This document shows, one piece after another, positions 11,248 through 22,631 of a stretch of 64,000 nucleotides of DNA. Under the pieces are notes generated by a model that saw only the letters and a program-made list of their open reading frames with translations, ran no database searches and had not been told where the DNA came from. A program made the translations under genes and the position numbers. The stretch comes from Prorocentrum cordatum. Lineage: Eukaryota; Sar; Dinophyceae; Prorocentrales; Prorocentraceae. Location: positions 160,001 to 224,000 of the forward strand of contig CAUYUJ010022048.1 in the NCBI GenBank assembly GCA_963575745.1, given 5' to 3'. How positions within the stretch are numbered: position 1 is the first letter of the stretch; every line of letters begins with the position of its first letter.

Positions 11248-12470
11248 AGTAGGAGGAGTTTTTTTGTGAGGGCCTGGGCTAGGAGGCCGGGCGCGTTGGG
11301 GGGGGGTAGGAGGGTCGGGGCGTAGGAGGGCGGGGAGGTAGGGCGACGGTAGGAGGAAGTCACGGAGGGTAGGAGAATTCAGAATGCACTGTGCTGTCTT
11401 ACCCCCTTTGCCCCCCCGAAGTGAATCGAGGCCCTCAGGGGCACCGGGCGGCCGAGACCGCCGCGTTGGCGGGCGTGGCCGCTGGTTGTTTGGAAAGGGA
11501 GACCTGCCTGCCTGCCCTCTCTCGTGCCCGCGCATGCTTCGCATGCCGCCCTCGACTGCCGCGCCTACTGCCCGTGCCGCCTTGCCCATGCGGCACGCCT
11601 TGCGCCTCGCCCTCTTCCTGCTTCCCCTTTGGCTATGCCTTCGGGTCCCTTCGTTCCCTTCCCCCCTTACTGGCCCCTCGTCCACTCACCCCTTGCTAGC
11701 CCCTTCTCCTTACCAGCTCCTTCTCCTTAATTCCCCTCCCTTCTCTCCTTCCCTTCCTTCGCCCCTGCGCTCCCCCCCCCCCCCCCCCTCGTCAGCCCCC
11801 CCTCGCCCAGCCCGTCGCTCTCTGCTGCTCGTCCGTTTTGTCGCCGCCCCCCCGGCCAAGCCACTATCCATGGGGCCCCTTGCATCCTCATCGCGCGCCC
11901 TGTAGTTTTCGGCTGCGCCGCCTCACAACGCGCGCCAGCGTGGCTTCCCGAGACCCTTGCCTCCTTGCATCCTCATTCGGGCATCCTCACCACCGATTTT
12001 GGCGCCTGGTTGTCGCCCAGCAGCGGTAGCATTGAGAGTAGCAGTAGCATTAGCAAATCATTAGCATTAAGAGTAGTAGCAGCGCAGCAGTAGCATTCAG
12101 AGTCGCAGTCGCACAAGCGGTAGCAGCAATCTAGCAGCAGCTGCAGCCGCACAGTGGCACTTGGAGAGTGGTGAAGTCCGCGAGTAGCTTCTGGGGCCCA
12201 AGTTTCTCGAGACTTCTTGATCTCGTCGGCCGGGGGTCTGATCTCGTGGGCCGGGGGCTCTCAGTGGGCTTCGACGGGATGGAGGGCACCCCCCCCGATG
12301 GACTCGCAGTTTTCGCCCGCGCCAGGGTGCCGGGGCCCGATCGCGAGGGGCGAGCCCGCGAGGGGCGAGACGCAGGCGTCGCCTGTGGCGCTCGGGGGGG
12401 GCGAGCCCATGGAAACGCAGGCGTCGCCTCAGCGCCCCTTGTTGCAGGACTTGCTTGGGCTTTGGGGCAA
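11248..12470. other. Pyrimidine-rich gene-free region
   Basis: CCT/CTT-rich sequence around 11,640-11,830 gives spurious Pro/Ser/Leu frames. An AGCAGTAGCATT-type repeat follows (separate entry). No exon is supported. Confidence 0.45.
12020..12145. repeat. AGCAGT/AGCATT short tandem repeat
   Basis: Imperfect 6-12-bp units (AGTAGCAGTAGCATTAGCA and variants) run for about 125 bp. Confidence 0.75.
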
Positions 12471-12660
12471 ATAATTAATGTTAGCGCAAATTCGGAATTC
12501 ATGTAATTTATGTTTTGGGGGTCCGGCAAACTGGCGAGATTGCCGGGGGTTGAGTTTAGTGCGTTTTTACAATAGATCGCGGGGGCTTGGCAACCTGGCG
12601 AGATGGCCAGAGCCCCAACATAAATAACAGTTATTCTTAACATAAGTTAACAAATACTCA
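12470..12660. repeat. AT-rich spacer island
   Basis: AT-rich stretch with ATTAATGTTAG, TTCATGTAATTTATG and AACATAAATAACAG, plus two near-copies of GGCAACCTGGCGAGAT/GGCAAACTGGCGAGAT. It resembles the islands at 640-820 and 24,190-24,350 and precedes the methyltransferase locus. Confidence 0.55.
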
Positions 12661-13209
12661 CGGTGAGCATGGGCCCTCAGAAACGTTCCCGCCGCCCCCC
12701 CGAGGTTTCAGCGCGCCCTGAGAGGTCGAACTTGGGGGGCTCGGGGAGAGAGCGGGGGGGGGGGCCGCGAGGGGCAGGATCTCGATGGGGCAGCGTGCGA
12801 TCGAAGCGAACTTCGAGGAGGGGGAGGAGGGAATGGGCGGAGCGAGGGCGAGGGCGTTGGGAGGGCAGGAGTTTAGGTCAAACCGCGCCTCTTCCTCTTC
12901 GTTTACCTGGCCGCCCGACGCTCCGCCCGCCCCCCCGCGGGGGGGCGCGATGGAAGTCACCGAACCCCGCCCGTCGGACTGGTCATCCGTTTTCCGCGAC
13001 GCGGGCGTCGGCAGCGACTGCGACCGGGGCTCGGCCGTCGGGTGCGAGGACAGCGAGCGGGGGAGGGGGCAAGGGAAGGGCGTCTGGTGCGGAGGGAGTG
13101 CGGGTGGAAGCTGGTCGGAGAGTGGAGTGCGGGCGGTAGGGAGTGGAGTGCGGAGTTTGCAGCTTGCCGGATGGAGGGAGGGCGGGGGGGCATCGGGCGC
13201 GGCCGCCAG

Positions 13210-14502
13210 GACACCTGGCCGACGCCCCAGCGGGAGCCTGCGCCTGCTGCTGCTGCTGATGATGATGCCCTTACTACTGACAACCGCACCTTGATCTACA
13301 AGTCGATCTGCCAGCTCCATTCTAAGATGGGCGTTCGCGACCTGTCCCACGCCGCCAAGTTCGTCAATTCGCTGGCGGGGGAGGCGCAGGGCCTTCGCGT
13401 CGGCACCGCTTGTAGTGGGTCCGAGATGCCCATCATGGCTTTGAAGGGGTTGTGGGAATACTACCGCACCCACTTCACCCACTCGCTACCGGACTTCGTT
13501 CGTTTTCGCGCGAGAACGTCGGATGGAAATCGGAGTGGAACAGGGACAACAGCGAGCCGATCGAGCTTCGCGATAACATGATGGACTTCCTCAGCGACAG
13601 CTTCGAGGCGCATGACATCATCAGCCAGTCGAAGCGCGAGATCCGGCCCGCCGACGTTTTCATTTGCGGTTTCGAATGCGACAGCGTCTCTGGCCTTAAC
13701 AAACATGCTGCTTCCAACCGCACCGCGTGCAAGGATGGCTCCGGGGAGACAGGTACGACTGCTAAGGCGACGATGGCCTACATCGAGAAACACAAACCGA
13801 CCGTCGTGATTCTGGAGAACGTTAAGAATCTCAACTCGAAGCCGAAGGACGGCAACGGACAGAGCAATTTGGAGTTGGTCATGCAGGACCTGCACAGCAT
13901 GGGCTACGTGGGCGGCCACATGCTCCTGGACGCCTACTCGTACGGGAGCCCGCAGCGCCGGCCCAGGTCCGAGTGTTTCAAACGTCGTTACCTGTCTCCC
14001 CCCATCGAGCCCTTGGCCTCCACCCATCCTCCAGTATCTCATCACTCATCCTTCTCGCTTCTTGACTCCGCCCCCTCCTCCTCTATCTATCTTTCGCTCT
14101 GACCTCCCAGTGTCTCAGGTCTCTCTGATCTTCCCTCTGCCCTTGGTCAGCTCCTCCTCCTCCTCCTCCTGCTCATAAGTAACTTATGAGTATCCTCCGC
14201 CGCCCGTCGCTCCGCCATTCGCCGCTGCGAGGTTCTGCATCTACGCCGTGAAGATCTGCGACCACGAGGTGGCGGAGGAGGATAGCAACCCGCCCTGGCT
14301 GGCGGAGATCATTCCGCGCGCCCGGAGCACGCAAGTTGACGAGCCTTGGCCCATCGGCGCGTTCTTGCTCCCAGAGGACCACCCTACTCTCCAGATGTGG
14401 AAGGGGGCGCATAAGACGGCCGCGGCGGCAAAGCAGGCCGACCTGGCGGCCAAAGACGCAGCCGCGAAGGCCAAGGCCGACGGTGCCGCCGGCCCGAAGC
14501 CC

Positions 14503-14597
<95 letters not shown>

Positions 14598-15268
14598 GTG
14601 CAACTAAGGGGGCCAAACCACCGCCCAAAGCGGATGAGAAGCAGGTTGAGAAGGTTGCCAAGGCGGCCGCCGTCGAGGCGCGGGAGCAGGATCACATGGA
14701 GTTGTTCGAACACCACCGTTTGGAGTGGCCACCCACTGATATTCCCGATGACTGGAAGTACCTCCCGAGGCGCGAGCAGGAGCTGGCGTACATTGTCAGG
14801 CGCGTCACCTCGGCAGGGTTCCAGCGCGTCGACGACCTCAACATGAGCGCCGCCTTCAACGGCCCCGGAGAGTTCGTCACGCCGTGCATCGTGTCCTCGT
14901 CTGTGTTTTGGCTCACCAGCGACCTTCTCACGCGCGAGCCCCATGGCAGCGAGCCCCTCGCCATCCAGGGGGGCCCCCGCGAGTTGCAGCACGGCGTCGA
15001 GAAGGGGGAGCACGCCGAGCTGAAGGATCTCGCGGGGAACGCCTTCTGCGCTTTCACGTTCATTGCCCTGGTCATCGCGCTCTTCGCCTCGCTGGGCACC
15101 CTCGCCACCGAAGAGATCGTGGACGTAGCCGAGTCCGACTCCGATATCGGCGCGACTGGCGACATCGCGGGCGCGGACCCCGACTCAGACGACACGGGCG
15201 GCGACGCGCACGTAGACGACGACCTCGACTCGGACAGCATCACCATGGAGAACACTGCGCCCACATGA
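13210..15268 (+). CDS. C5-cytosine DNA methyltransferase-like gene
   Basis: Two exons, 13,210-13,966 and 14,232-15,268. The join across the GT-AG intron gives QRRPRFCIYAVKI. C5-methyltransferase motifs appear in order: I-like GTACSGSEMPI (~13,405); IV-like GFECDSVSGLN (~13,665), where the catalytic Cys is kept but Pro before it is Glu; VI VVILENVKNL (~13,803); VIII YGSPQRRPR (~13,940); X-like DLAGNAFCAFTF (~15,030). Motif I and motifs IV-VIII are in different frames, with an apparent 1-nt loss near 13,500-13,512. A 92-nt A run in exon 2 shifts the frame again. The C-terminus is acidic and stops at 15,268. An upstream exon at ~12,900-13,038 is possible. A methyltransferase relationship is well supported; activity is doubtful. 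Confidence 0.8.
13967..14231 (+). other. GT-AG intron of the methyltransferase-like gene
   Basis: The donor is CCCAG|GTCCGAG and the acceptor is TGCGAG|GTTCTG. Removing 265 bp joins the frame in phase and restores a continuous conserved segment around motif VIII. The pyrimidine-rich interior (CTCCTCCTCC near 14,150) supports the acceptor. Confidence 0.85.
14505..14596. repeat. 92-nt poly(A) tract inside coding sequence
   Basis: An uninterrupted A run lies between GGCCCGAAGCCCGC and CGTGCAACTAAGG. Flanking sequence on both sides is clearly coding, and the run would encode about 30 Lys. The upstream coding frame and the downstream coding frame differ by one, so the true run length or the assembly is in question. 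Confidence 0.95.
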
Positions 15269-15295
15269 GGCCGCGGATCGATGATACGATGAGGC

Positions 15296-15420
15296 GGCGG
15301 AGGAGGAGGGTAGAGAGGCGGAGGAGAAGGATGAGGAGGAGGACGAGGGGGAGGAGGGGGAGGAGGAGGAGGAGGAGGAGGACGAGGGGGGGGGAGGAGG
15401 AGGAGGAGGCGAGGAGGATG
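15296..15420. repeat. GGA/AGG purine tract
   Basis: Near-continuous AGGAGG with occasional GAC. It follows directly after the methyltransferase-like stop codon. Its open frames in both directions (poly-Glu/Gly/Arg, poly-Ser) are not genes. Confidence 0.9.
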
Positions 15421-15899
15421 AGGGGGCAGGATCGCCGCAATTGCGCCACCAGGGTTTTAGTTTTGCCGTTCTGCCTCGAGTTACAATGGGCTTTCGTTTC
15501 TTTAGGCAGGAGGTGGCCCAGCTCACTTTCAGATGCTCGGGCTGCTGCTTCGCGTGCCCGATGGCGCTCCTCCGACTATATCTACCTGCCGGAGCGCGGG
15601 TCGACTACGGGGCCATGGGGGCCACCCGGCGCATGCGCTTGCCGTTTCAGGCACACAAGAGAAATACAAAGTGCAATTTCATTCTCGTTGTGGGTCCTTG
15701 GGCTCCGCTCGTGCTCCGAGTCATGATTCGCCCCCGTTTGCGTCTGTCTCTCGGCCCGAACAACGCCCTGCTCTGCCTCGCGGGTTCCAGAGGCCCCTTG
15801 GCGCGGCGCCGTCGTCTCGAGTAGGAGCTGGCCCACTCGGAGAGGGGTGGTGGGAGTGGGCCCGATCTGGGGCCGTCGCGTCCATCCAGGGACCCTGGG

Positions 15900-16545
15900 T
15901 CTGTCGCTGCTGTCTTCGCGTGTTGCCGTCTCCCAGGGATCGAACGCTGCGGGCCAGGGCGCCCCTGACCGTTCCCGCCGGCGGCCGCCGCGGGGCCATG
16001 GGCGCCCTCTCAGGGCTCTCGGCTTTGCCGAGGGTGGCGGCGAGATCTGGGGCTTCGAAGGACGGCGACGCCCGCGAGCGTTTTCCAACGCCTTTGACTT
16101 CGAGGGGCCCGCCGAAGTTGCAGGGCAGCCCCAAGCGTCGGGCGCCCCCGCCAGACTCGTCGAAGGTCAAGCTCAACCCATTCGCAGATGATGATGATGA
16201 TCATGATGACAACGACGAGGATGAGGGCCCGCCTAAGACGACAGCAGAGCTTCACAAGGCGCGGAGGGCGGCGCGGTGCAAAGGGGAGAACCGCCCGTGC
16301 GCTTTCCTTTGTGGTAAGAACTCCTGGGGCACCGACGATGAGGACCCGGAGAAGCCCTGCCACTGGGCGCACCCAGACGTCAATAAGGAGGGCACCCGGA
16401 TGGCGGCGAACTGCTTCTACTGCGAGAAGGCTGCTGCCTCCTCCGCCTCTGCCCTCTGCCCTTCCCTCTCCTTCCCCCTGATTCCCTCCTCCTGCCTCCT
16501 CCTCCCCCTGCCCCTCCTTCTCGTCATGACGTCGTGACGTCGCGA

Positions 16546-16576
<31 letters not shown>

Positions 16577-17741
16577 TGCCCCCCCGCCCCGCAGACCTTC
16601 GACAATGATGTCAAGCGCAAGTACAATCGGAGGGATCTCCAGAGGAGGATGGCGGGCGACAAGGAGCGGCAACGGGTGCGCCTGCTCGCCAACGACCTTC
16701 GCATTCGTCAGCGCCGCTGGGCGTCCTGAGGGCCCCTCGACGCCGCGGCTGGATTCGCGTCGAAATTCTGGTCAGGGCGCGCCCCAGGAGAGGTCCGGGG
16801 GGTAGCGGTATCGGCATCTCTGTGCCATCCCCCCCGAGTTTCCTGGATGGGCCCAGGTTGGCCCCCTTGCCCGCCCCCTCTTTCGCCTCCGAAGGGCTTG
16901 CACACCGCGTTCATGGATAAGCGGGCCCCGTTCGTCAAGCGGCGCAAGGAAGGCAAGATGTTCTACGAGCAGCGTGAAGGCGGCAAGAAGCGGCTGACCC
17001 ACCAGGAGCATGACGACGACAAGCTCATTCGGCCAGAGGACTTGTTCTACCCGCTTGCGCGGTACATGAAGCTTTTCGGAGATCCGCGGTCGAAGGAGAA
17101 CGAGACCAGGGGGCGCAAGGTCTCGAAGAAGTACGGCACCATCGGCGTCATCGTCCCCGGCGACGACGGCACTGCGCCCTGGAGGACCCAGAGGTCGCGC
17201 GGCTCCAAGCTCACGAAGGAGGAGGAGCTCGACGGAGGGGGCGCTTCCGACTTCGATGACGCCGAGTTCGAGGATAAGTTCGAGGAGATGCTTCAGCAGA
17301 GGAGCGACGAGGGAGATGCGATTACCACGGGCATGGTCCACTCTGCGCTGGAGGGCCAAAAAAAGGAAGACGCCGAGCCGCTCGAGACGGCCGTGCCCGA
17401 GCAGATGATTGAGAGAAAGCCCAAGAAGAAGAAAGCTGCGGACGCTGCCGACGAGCCCGCGCCACTCGCGGCCTCTCGCACGCCGGCCAGGGAAGTCTCC
17501 GGCCCAGACGACGTCAAGGCGGCGAGGGCGAAGGCGAAGGCGAAGCCGGGTGCATCCAGGCCTTCAACTGGCGCTTCCTCGAGCAGGAGGCCGAGTCTCT
17601 CCTCGGCGCCTGGTGGCAAGCCTGCGACTGGGGGGCCCACTGGTGCCTCGGCGTCCGCCGGGGCATCGGAGGCGGCGGCGGCGGCTAACGCGCGCCCCGT
17701 GGGCAGGCCAATCAAATGCCCGAAGGAGGCACTTGCCGACG
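15900..17741 (+). CDS. Unrecognised Cys/His-containing spliced gene, N-terminal exons
   Basis: Exon F1 (to 16,429) contains VKLNPFADDDDDHDD, then a Cys/His-rich segment with CKGENRPCAFLCGKN, CHWAHPDVNKEGTRMAA and CFYCEK, reminiscent of a zinc-binding module. A GC donor at 16,430 (GAAG|GCTGCT) and acceptor GCAG|ACC at 16,594 join it in phase to F2 (16,595 onward, TFDNDVKRKYNRRDLQRRMA). A third block (~16,890-17,741) begins GLHTAFMDKRAPFVKRRKEG, contains KYGTIGVIVPGDDGTAPWRT and ends in an Ala/Ser/Gly/Pro-rich region. The intron between F2 and the third block holds a dispersed repeat. No family is recognised. It probably continues into the 18.0-22.6 kb exons. Confidence 0.5.
16709..16830. repeat. 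Dispersed repeat, copy 1 (pair with 44,090)
   Basis: GCTGGATTCGCGTCGAA, TCTGGTCAGGGCGCGCCCC and GGAGAGGTCCGGGG then GTAGCGGTATCGG recur in the same order at about 44,130-44,195. This copy lies in an intron of the preceding gene. Confidence 0.8.
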
Positions 17742-17754
17742 GTAGGGAGCATTC

Positions 17755-17840
17755 TCGACGCTTCACGCACCCCGTATATCCCGGATCCCCGCCAGATTTG
17801 CAGCCCACGCAGAAACGACGCCCAGGCGAGTTGAGGTGAG
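17755..17840. repeat. Dispersed repeat, copy 2 (pair with 10,268)
   Basis: Shares GCTTCACGCAC, CCCCGCCAG and ACGCCCAGGCGAGTTGA with the copy at 10,268-10,345. The open frame seen across it is probably not a true C-terminus. Confidence 0.6.
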
Positions 17841-18036
17841 AGGGATAAGTTCAGGGAGGAGGGAGTTGGAATGGGAATGGGCCTGGCGAATGGGGGCAAA
17901 AGGGCCAGAGGCGTCTCGGATCCCTCTGAGACTCTCTTGGAGCCGTCTTGGGCCATGATGGGCCATGCCATGCCTTCCCGAAAGGGGGAAAAAGGGGGTC
18001 CTGGAAGAGAACGCGATCTAGTCCACTTACGCCCAG

Positions 18037-21000
18037 AGGTCTGGTCGGATTTCCCTTCGGCAAGTCCCACGGGCAAGTTCTTCGGGGAGCAGTTCTATCC
18101 AGTCAAGCTTCGGCAGATCCATCGGGCCATGGGCAAGGCAACGGAGAAGGCGACGATGGACGAGGACCCGCATGGGGGATGGGAGGTCGTTGGCAAAGAG
18201 TTACAAGTTGTCGAGAGCTTGATGAAGATGTACATGGCGTGGGGGGTCAAGAAGGACGAGGCGGGGGGGGGGCGCTTTCTTTGCGTCGTGGGACTCCCTG
18301 ATGGCCTTCACCAATGCGCCGCCCCAGTGCGGGCGGGGCCTTTACCCCGCGCTCGTTGTTCGGGCGCGCGTGGATGTCCGCGTGCAATATCACTTCGCCA
18401 CCAGGGACACCATAGAGCTGATCACCAAGCAGGCGCTTCGAGATCGCCGCGGCATCGCTGAGGGGGCCGTCGCAAAGGAGCAGGAGGACTTCATGTACAT
18501 CGGCTTCTTCGGTATCTTGACCAACGGCCAGCTGTCGCTCGACGAGGCCGGGGGCCGCTTGCGCGAGGCGGCCCGTCTTGTGCTGGACAAGGCGGAGACC
18601 GAGCCCGGCTCCATCGAGCCACCGGTCACGGACCAGGTCCGCACGTTGAAGGTCAGGGTGCCCGCTGAAAGTGGCCCATCCCATCTCTTATCGGCGGGTT
18701 GGTGTAGGAGCTGATTGGGGGCTAGGATGGGTGGATAGGCATCCTGGATGGGCCTGGGCCTGGATGGGTGGATTGGCGCATGACCGCCGCATGAGCTCGA
18801 GGGGGGGGCAGTCGGATGAGCTTGGAGGGGGCGCAGGAGGCTGAGGTGGATGCAGGAGCGGGTGCACGAGGCCGAGGCGGGTGGGCGCAGGAGGCCGAGG
18901 TGGAGGTCGGCTGCGGGAGGGAGGGGGGGAGGGGGACATGGTCGGTGGATGAGGCCGGCGCCCCCCAGGTCGTCGCTGATCGGTCTGGCTGTCGCCTCGC
19001 GCTCAAGGCGGCGCTCACGGTGGCGGAATCTACGGCTACTACGTCGGGGCGGCTCAGCGGCTTGCTCGGCCGCGGCGAGCTCCATGGAGAGCCGCTCCTA
19101 AGACAGGCCAAGGTCGCCTCGGGGAAGCTCGACGCGGCGGCCTCGGCAGTGGAGAGATTGAAAGCGGCGGCCGCAGATCTCGCAAGGTTCGGTAGCACGT
19201 GCCATGACTCCTCCAAATGGGGGCACATCACGTCTGCAATGAACGGCCTGGTCGCGCACTTCTTCCAGCTGGACAAGGAGGCCCGTACATCTGCAAGCAA
19301 TTCCGCGGAGATCAACTTCCCCCAGCTCGCATCCGAGTGCCTGATCAAGCTCTCTTCGTCCATGGTCGCCTCCTGGGTCAACGCCTTAGGCGCGCGCAAG
19401 GCTCGCGAGTGGGCCGACATGGCCGCGCCGTTCGCCGAGTCCGACTACAAGAGCTTGCGCAAGTTAGGGGAAAAGCTGAACGCGCCGCAGCCTTTCTACG
19501 AGACGGCTGACTTTTACACGGAGTGGGCGGCCAATGTGAGGTTGTTCCCCCCAGATGTTCGCAGATGAGGACCACGCGGAGTCGCAGGCTCGCTCGAGTT
19601 CCGAGCAGACCGCCACGGTCTTGCGTATCAGCGACAAGGACCTCGGACCTTGTCCTCCCGCATGCCGCGTGCCGCGTGCCGCATGCCGCGCCGCGTGCCT
19701 GCCTTCCCGGCCCTGCTGCTCTGCTGCACTTCCGCCTCCTGCTGCTGGTGGTGCCCCCCCCCCATCCCGTGACCTCCTCGTCTTCCTCCGCCACCTCGCT
19801 CCTCGGGGCCCGTCGTCGGCCTCCCCATCCCAACCGTCCCCCGCATCTCTGTCGCCGCTATGCAACCCCGCCGGCCCCCAGGAGAGGTTCCAGTCTCTGT
19901 TCATGCGCGGGTCGGTGATCGCCGTTTCCAGCGAGATCGCCAATGACTTCCAGAAGGAGCTCGCGACCGTCCAGACCTCTGTCGGCAAGCTAGCCGCCAG
20001 GGCGAACTCTGGCGCGCTGACAGAGATCGGGGATAAGGCCCCTGCCCCCTCCCACGTCCTTCCCGCCTTTTCCTAGGGCCTGGGTGTTCCATGGGCACCT
20101 TGGGCATTCCGCCCCCCGACCCCTCGTCGCTCCCCGAGCGGCGAGGGTAGGGAAGGCATACCGACGGCCTCGACGGATTGCCCGGTGGCCCAGGAACGTC
20201 CGGAATCCGCGTTGCCTGCCCGCAGGTGCGGGTCGTCATCGAGATGATGGAGCTCTCAGACATGTCCTTGGAATCCCTCGACACCATCAGGCAGGGCCTC
20301 GTTCGGCTGCACGGGTCTTTCACTGGTGGCGAAGGCAAGGCTTCCGTTCCCAAAGTGGCCAACTACGCCGATGGAGCTGCCCGTCTGATCAGGACCAAGT
20401 ACGCGCTCGCCGTGAGTTCGAAGGCCACGTGGGACTTCAAGTTGGCAGGTGGCTCGACAACTGCGGGGGGGTGCCTCCGTACCCTGTCGAAGGAGTGCCA
20501 GGGGCTCACTCACTGGCTCGATAGCCAGCCGGACCTGGACTTCGGCGAGGCCGTGGCAGGGTTCGAGGGCATCGACTTGCGCGGCACCTGCAAGACCACG
20601 CAGGAGCTGGCCGTTCAGTTTTGCATGATAGGCTGGGAGGCAGGCTCGTCAGCGGCGAGATTGCATCTCAAAGAGGTCGATGCCGCCTGCGCGGCAGAGA
20701 CCATCATCGAGAACGGCTTGATCCTCGACCCGTCGGAGTCCAAGCTTCGCGACACGATCGCGGGCAACCCCAAGAGCGCCTCCATCGCGCCGCTCGCCGC
20801 CAACATAAAGGAGGCCCGCCAGGTTCTCGGGAGGGCCCACAAGGTGAACCCCGCGTTCTCATGGGTGGAGTTGGACGGCGGGTTTGGAACTCGCTTCGCG
20901 CTTCGCCTCGCTCTTGGATCACTCGTGTGCCAGCGGTGTAGGGCCGGGGGGTCTGGGGGTGTGTCTGGAAACGAGCGGTGGGGGGCAGGGTGCGTCAGCG

Positions 21001-22256
21001 CCCCCCCCCCCCCTCCCCCCCCCCCATCCGAGCAGGACTCTGATCTGAGGGCGGCCTCAGTGCGATGCCGGCAGAACCTCGGCGTGGAGCATTGCCTCAA
21101 GAAGATATTCACTGAGGCCCCCACCATGAAGCCTGAGGTACTCGCGGCATTCCACAAGCGCACGATGGGTGAGCTCAGGCACCACGGGTGCACGATACCA
21201 GCCGTCCTGGAGAAGGCCATGAAGCAGCTCAGCGGGGCGGCGCAGACGCATTTGAATTCTCAGTCGCAGGGTGGAGTGGGCACTCCGTCCACGGCGCCGA
21301 AGAAGGGGGCGGCGCCGGGCAAGGCGGACGCCGCGGCGTCCAGGGGCCTTATACTCGCCCTCTTACGTCTCCCCTCCCCTCCCTACTCTTGCTCCTCCTC
21401 CTCCACTCCTCCACCTCCAGTCCTCCTCTTCCTCCTCCGCCTCCTCGTGCCCCCCCCCCCCCCCCTCTTGGAGACCCCCCCCCTGTCTCCTTCCCCCTCG
21501 CCTCTCCCTTCTCGCCCACGTTCAGCGCCCAGGCGATCCCCGACTGGGTCGTCTCCGCCGACATATCCACGGTGGCCCGCGAGAACGAGGTGCAGGAAGA
21601 GGCGCCGCCCGCGGTGGAGCTGCCGCCCATGGCGCCCGAGTCTCAGGAGGCGCAGCCGTCCGTGGATGTGCCCGCGGAGAAGTCCAAGGGGGAGTCCATG
21701 GAGGAGTCCAAGAGGGAGTCCAAGGACGAGTCCAAGCAGGAGCCCAAGGACGAGTCCAAGGACGAGTCCAAGGAGTCCAAGGAGAAGTCCAAGGAGGAGT
21801 CCAAGGAGGAGTCCAAGGACGAGTCCAAGGACGAGTCCAAGGACGGGTCCAATGAGGAGCCCAAGGAGGAGTCCAAGGACGAGTCCAAGGACGAGTCCAA
21901 GAAGCAGCCGCCCGAGATGTCCAAGGGGGAGTCCAAGGAGTCCAAGGCGCAGCCGTCCGCGGAGGAGGAGTCCAAGGAGTCCAAGCAGCAGCCGTCCGAG
22001 GTGGAGCCTAAGGAGGGCCCCCCCGCGGAGGGGGGCCAGAAGAAGCCCGGGGGGGAGGCGTCCGTGCAGGCGACCCAGCAGGAGGCCACGGCGGCGCCCC
22101 AGCAGAATTCCGAGACGGCGTTCGAGGTGTCCAAGCTGACGCCCGGGGAGGCGTCCGAGTTGGCGTCTGGGGAGGCGTCCGAGGGCCAGCTGAACCTGTC
22201 CCTCGTCCTCCTGCTCGCCCTCCTCCTCGCCCTCCAACTCGCCCTTCGATTTTGTC

Positions 22257-22290
<34 letters not shown>

Positions 22291-22631
22291 CGCGCTGCCC
22301 CCCCCCATTCCGAAAATCCCCCTGTCCCCCCCCCTTTCCCGTTCCCCTCCCTCCCTCCCCCCCCCCCCCCCCCCCCCACCCCCCCCCGTCTCCACCTCCT
22401 CTCTCGCCCCCCCCCCCCGCGCAGGCGCCTTCCGAGCCAGAGCCGAAGCGCGCGCAGACGGTCAGCGCGTTCACGCGGCCCCAGCAGCCGCCGAACGAGG
22501 AAGAGGCCAAGAAGCGAAAGCTGGCCGACGACGAGGCCAAGAGAAAGGCCAAGGAGACAAAGAAGAAGGCCAAGCAAGGGGCCGCGAACTCCTCGGGCTC
22601 GCCGGCGGCCCCGCTGGCGCCGAAGTCGTAG
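18037..22631 (+). CDS. Large unrecognised multi-exon gene
   Basis: Seven exons can be placed; several junctions keep phase. G1 ~18,037-18,657 (GKFFGEQFYPVKLRQIHRAM; frame break in the G run at ~18,262-18,271). G2 18,969-19,535, donor AAT|GTGAGG. G3 19,882-20,037, GC donor AAG|GCCCCT. G4 from 20,226 (VRVVIEMMELSDMSLESLDT) to ~20,860. G5 21,036 to ~21,330, probable GC donor. G6 21,533-22,204, a KESKDESKE repeat. G7 22,425-22,631 (APSEPEPKRAQTVSAFTRPQ, Lys-rich end), stop TAG 22,629-22,631. Introns are short, 150-350 bp, many with C-runs. G1-G5 are helical, mostly hydrophilic, with no catalytic motif I can name. The phase-consistent joins argue for a real gene. Confidence 0.65.
21681..21905. repeat. 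Coding Lys-Glu-Ser repeat tract
   Basis: Degenerate 12-15-bp units GAGTCCAAGGAC/GAGTCCAAGGAG encode repeated (K/S/E/D) peptides such as ESKDESKEESKDESK. All are in frame in exon G6, suggesting an expanded disordered, highly charged tail segment. Confidence 0.9.

Noticed and set aside
16687-16731. In-frame stop after RQRRWAS as a true C-terminus at 16,731
   Set aside because: The last codons run into a dispersed repeat; the coding character resumes at ~16,890, so an intron is more likely.
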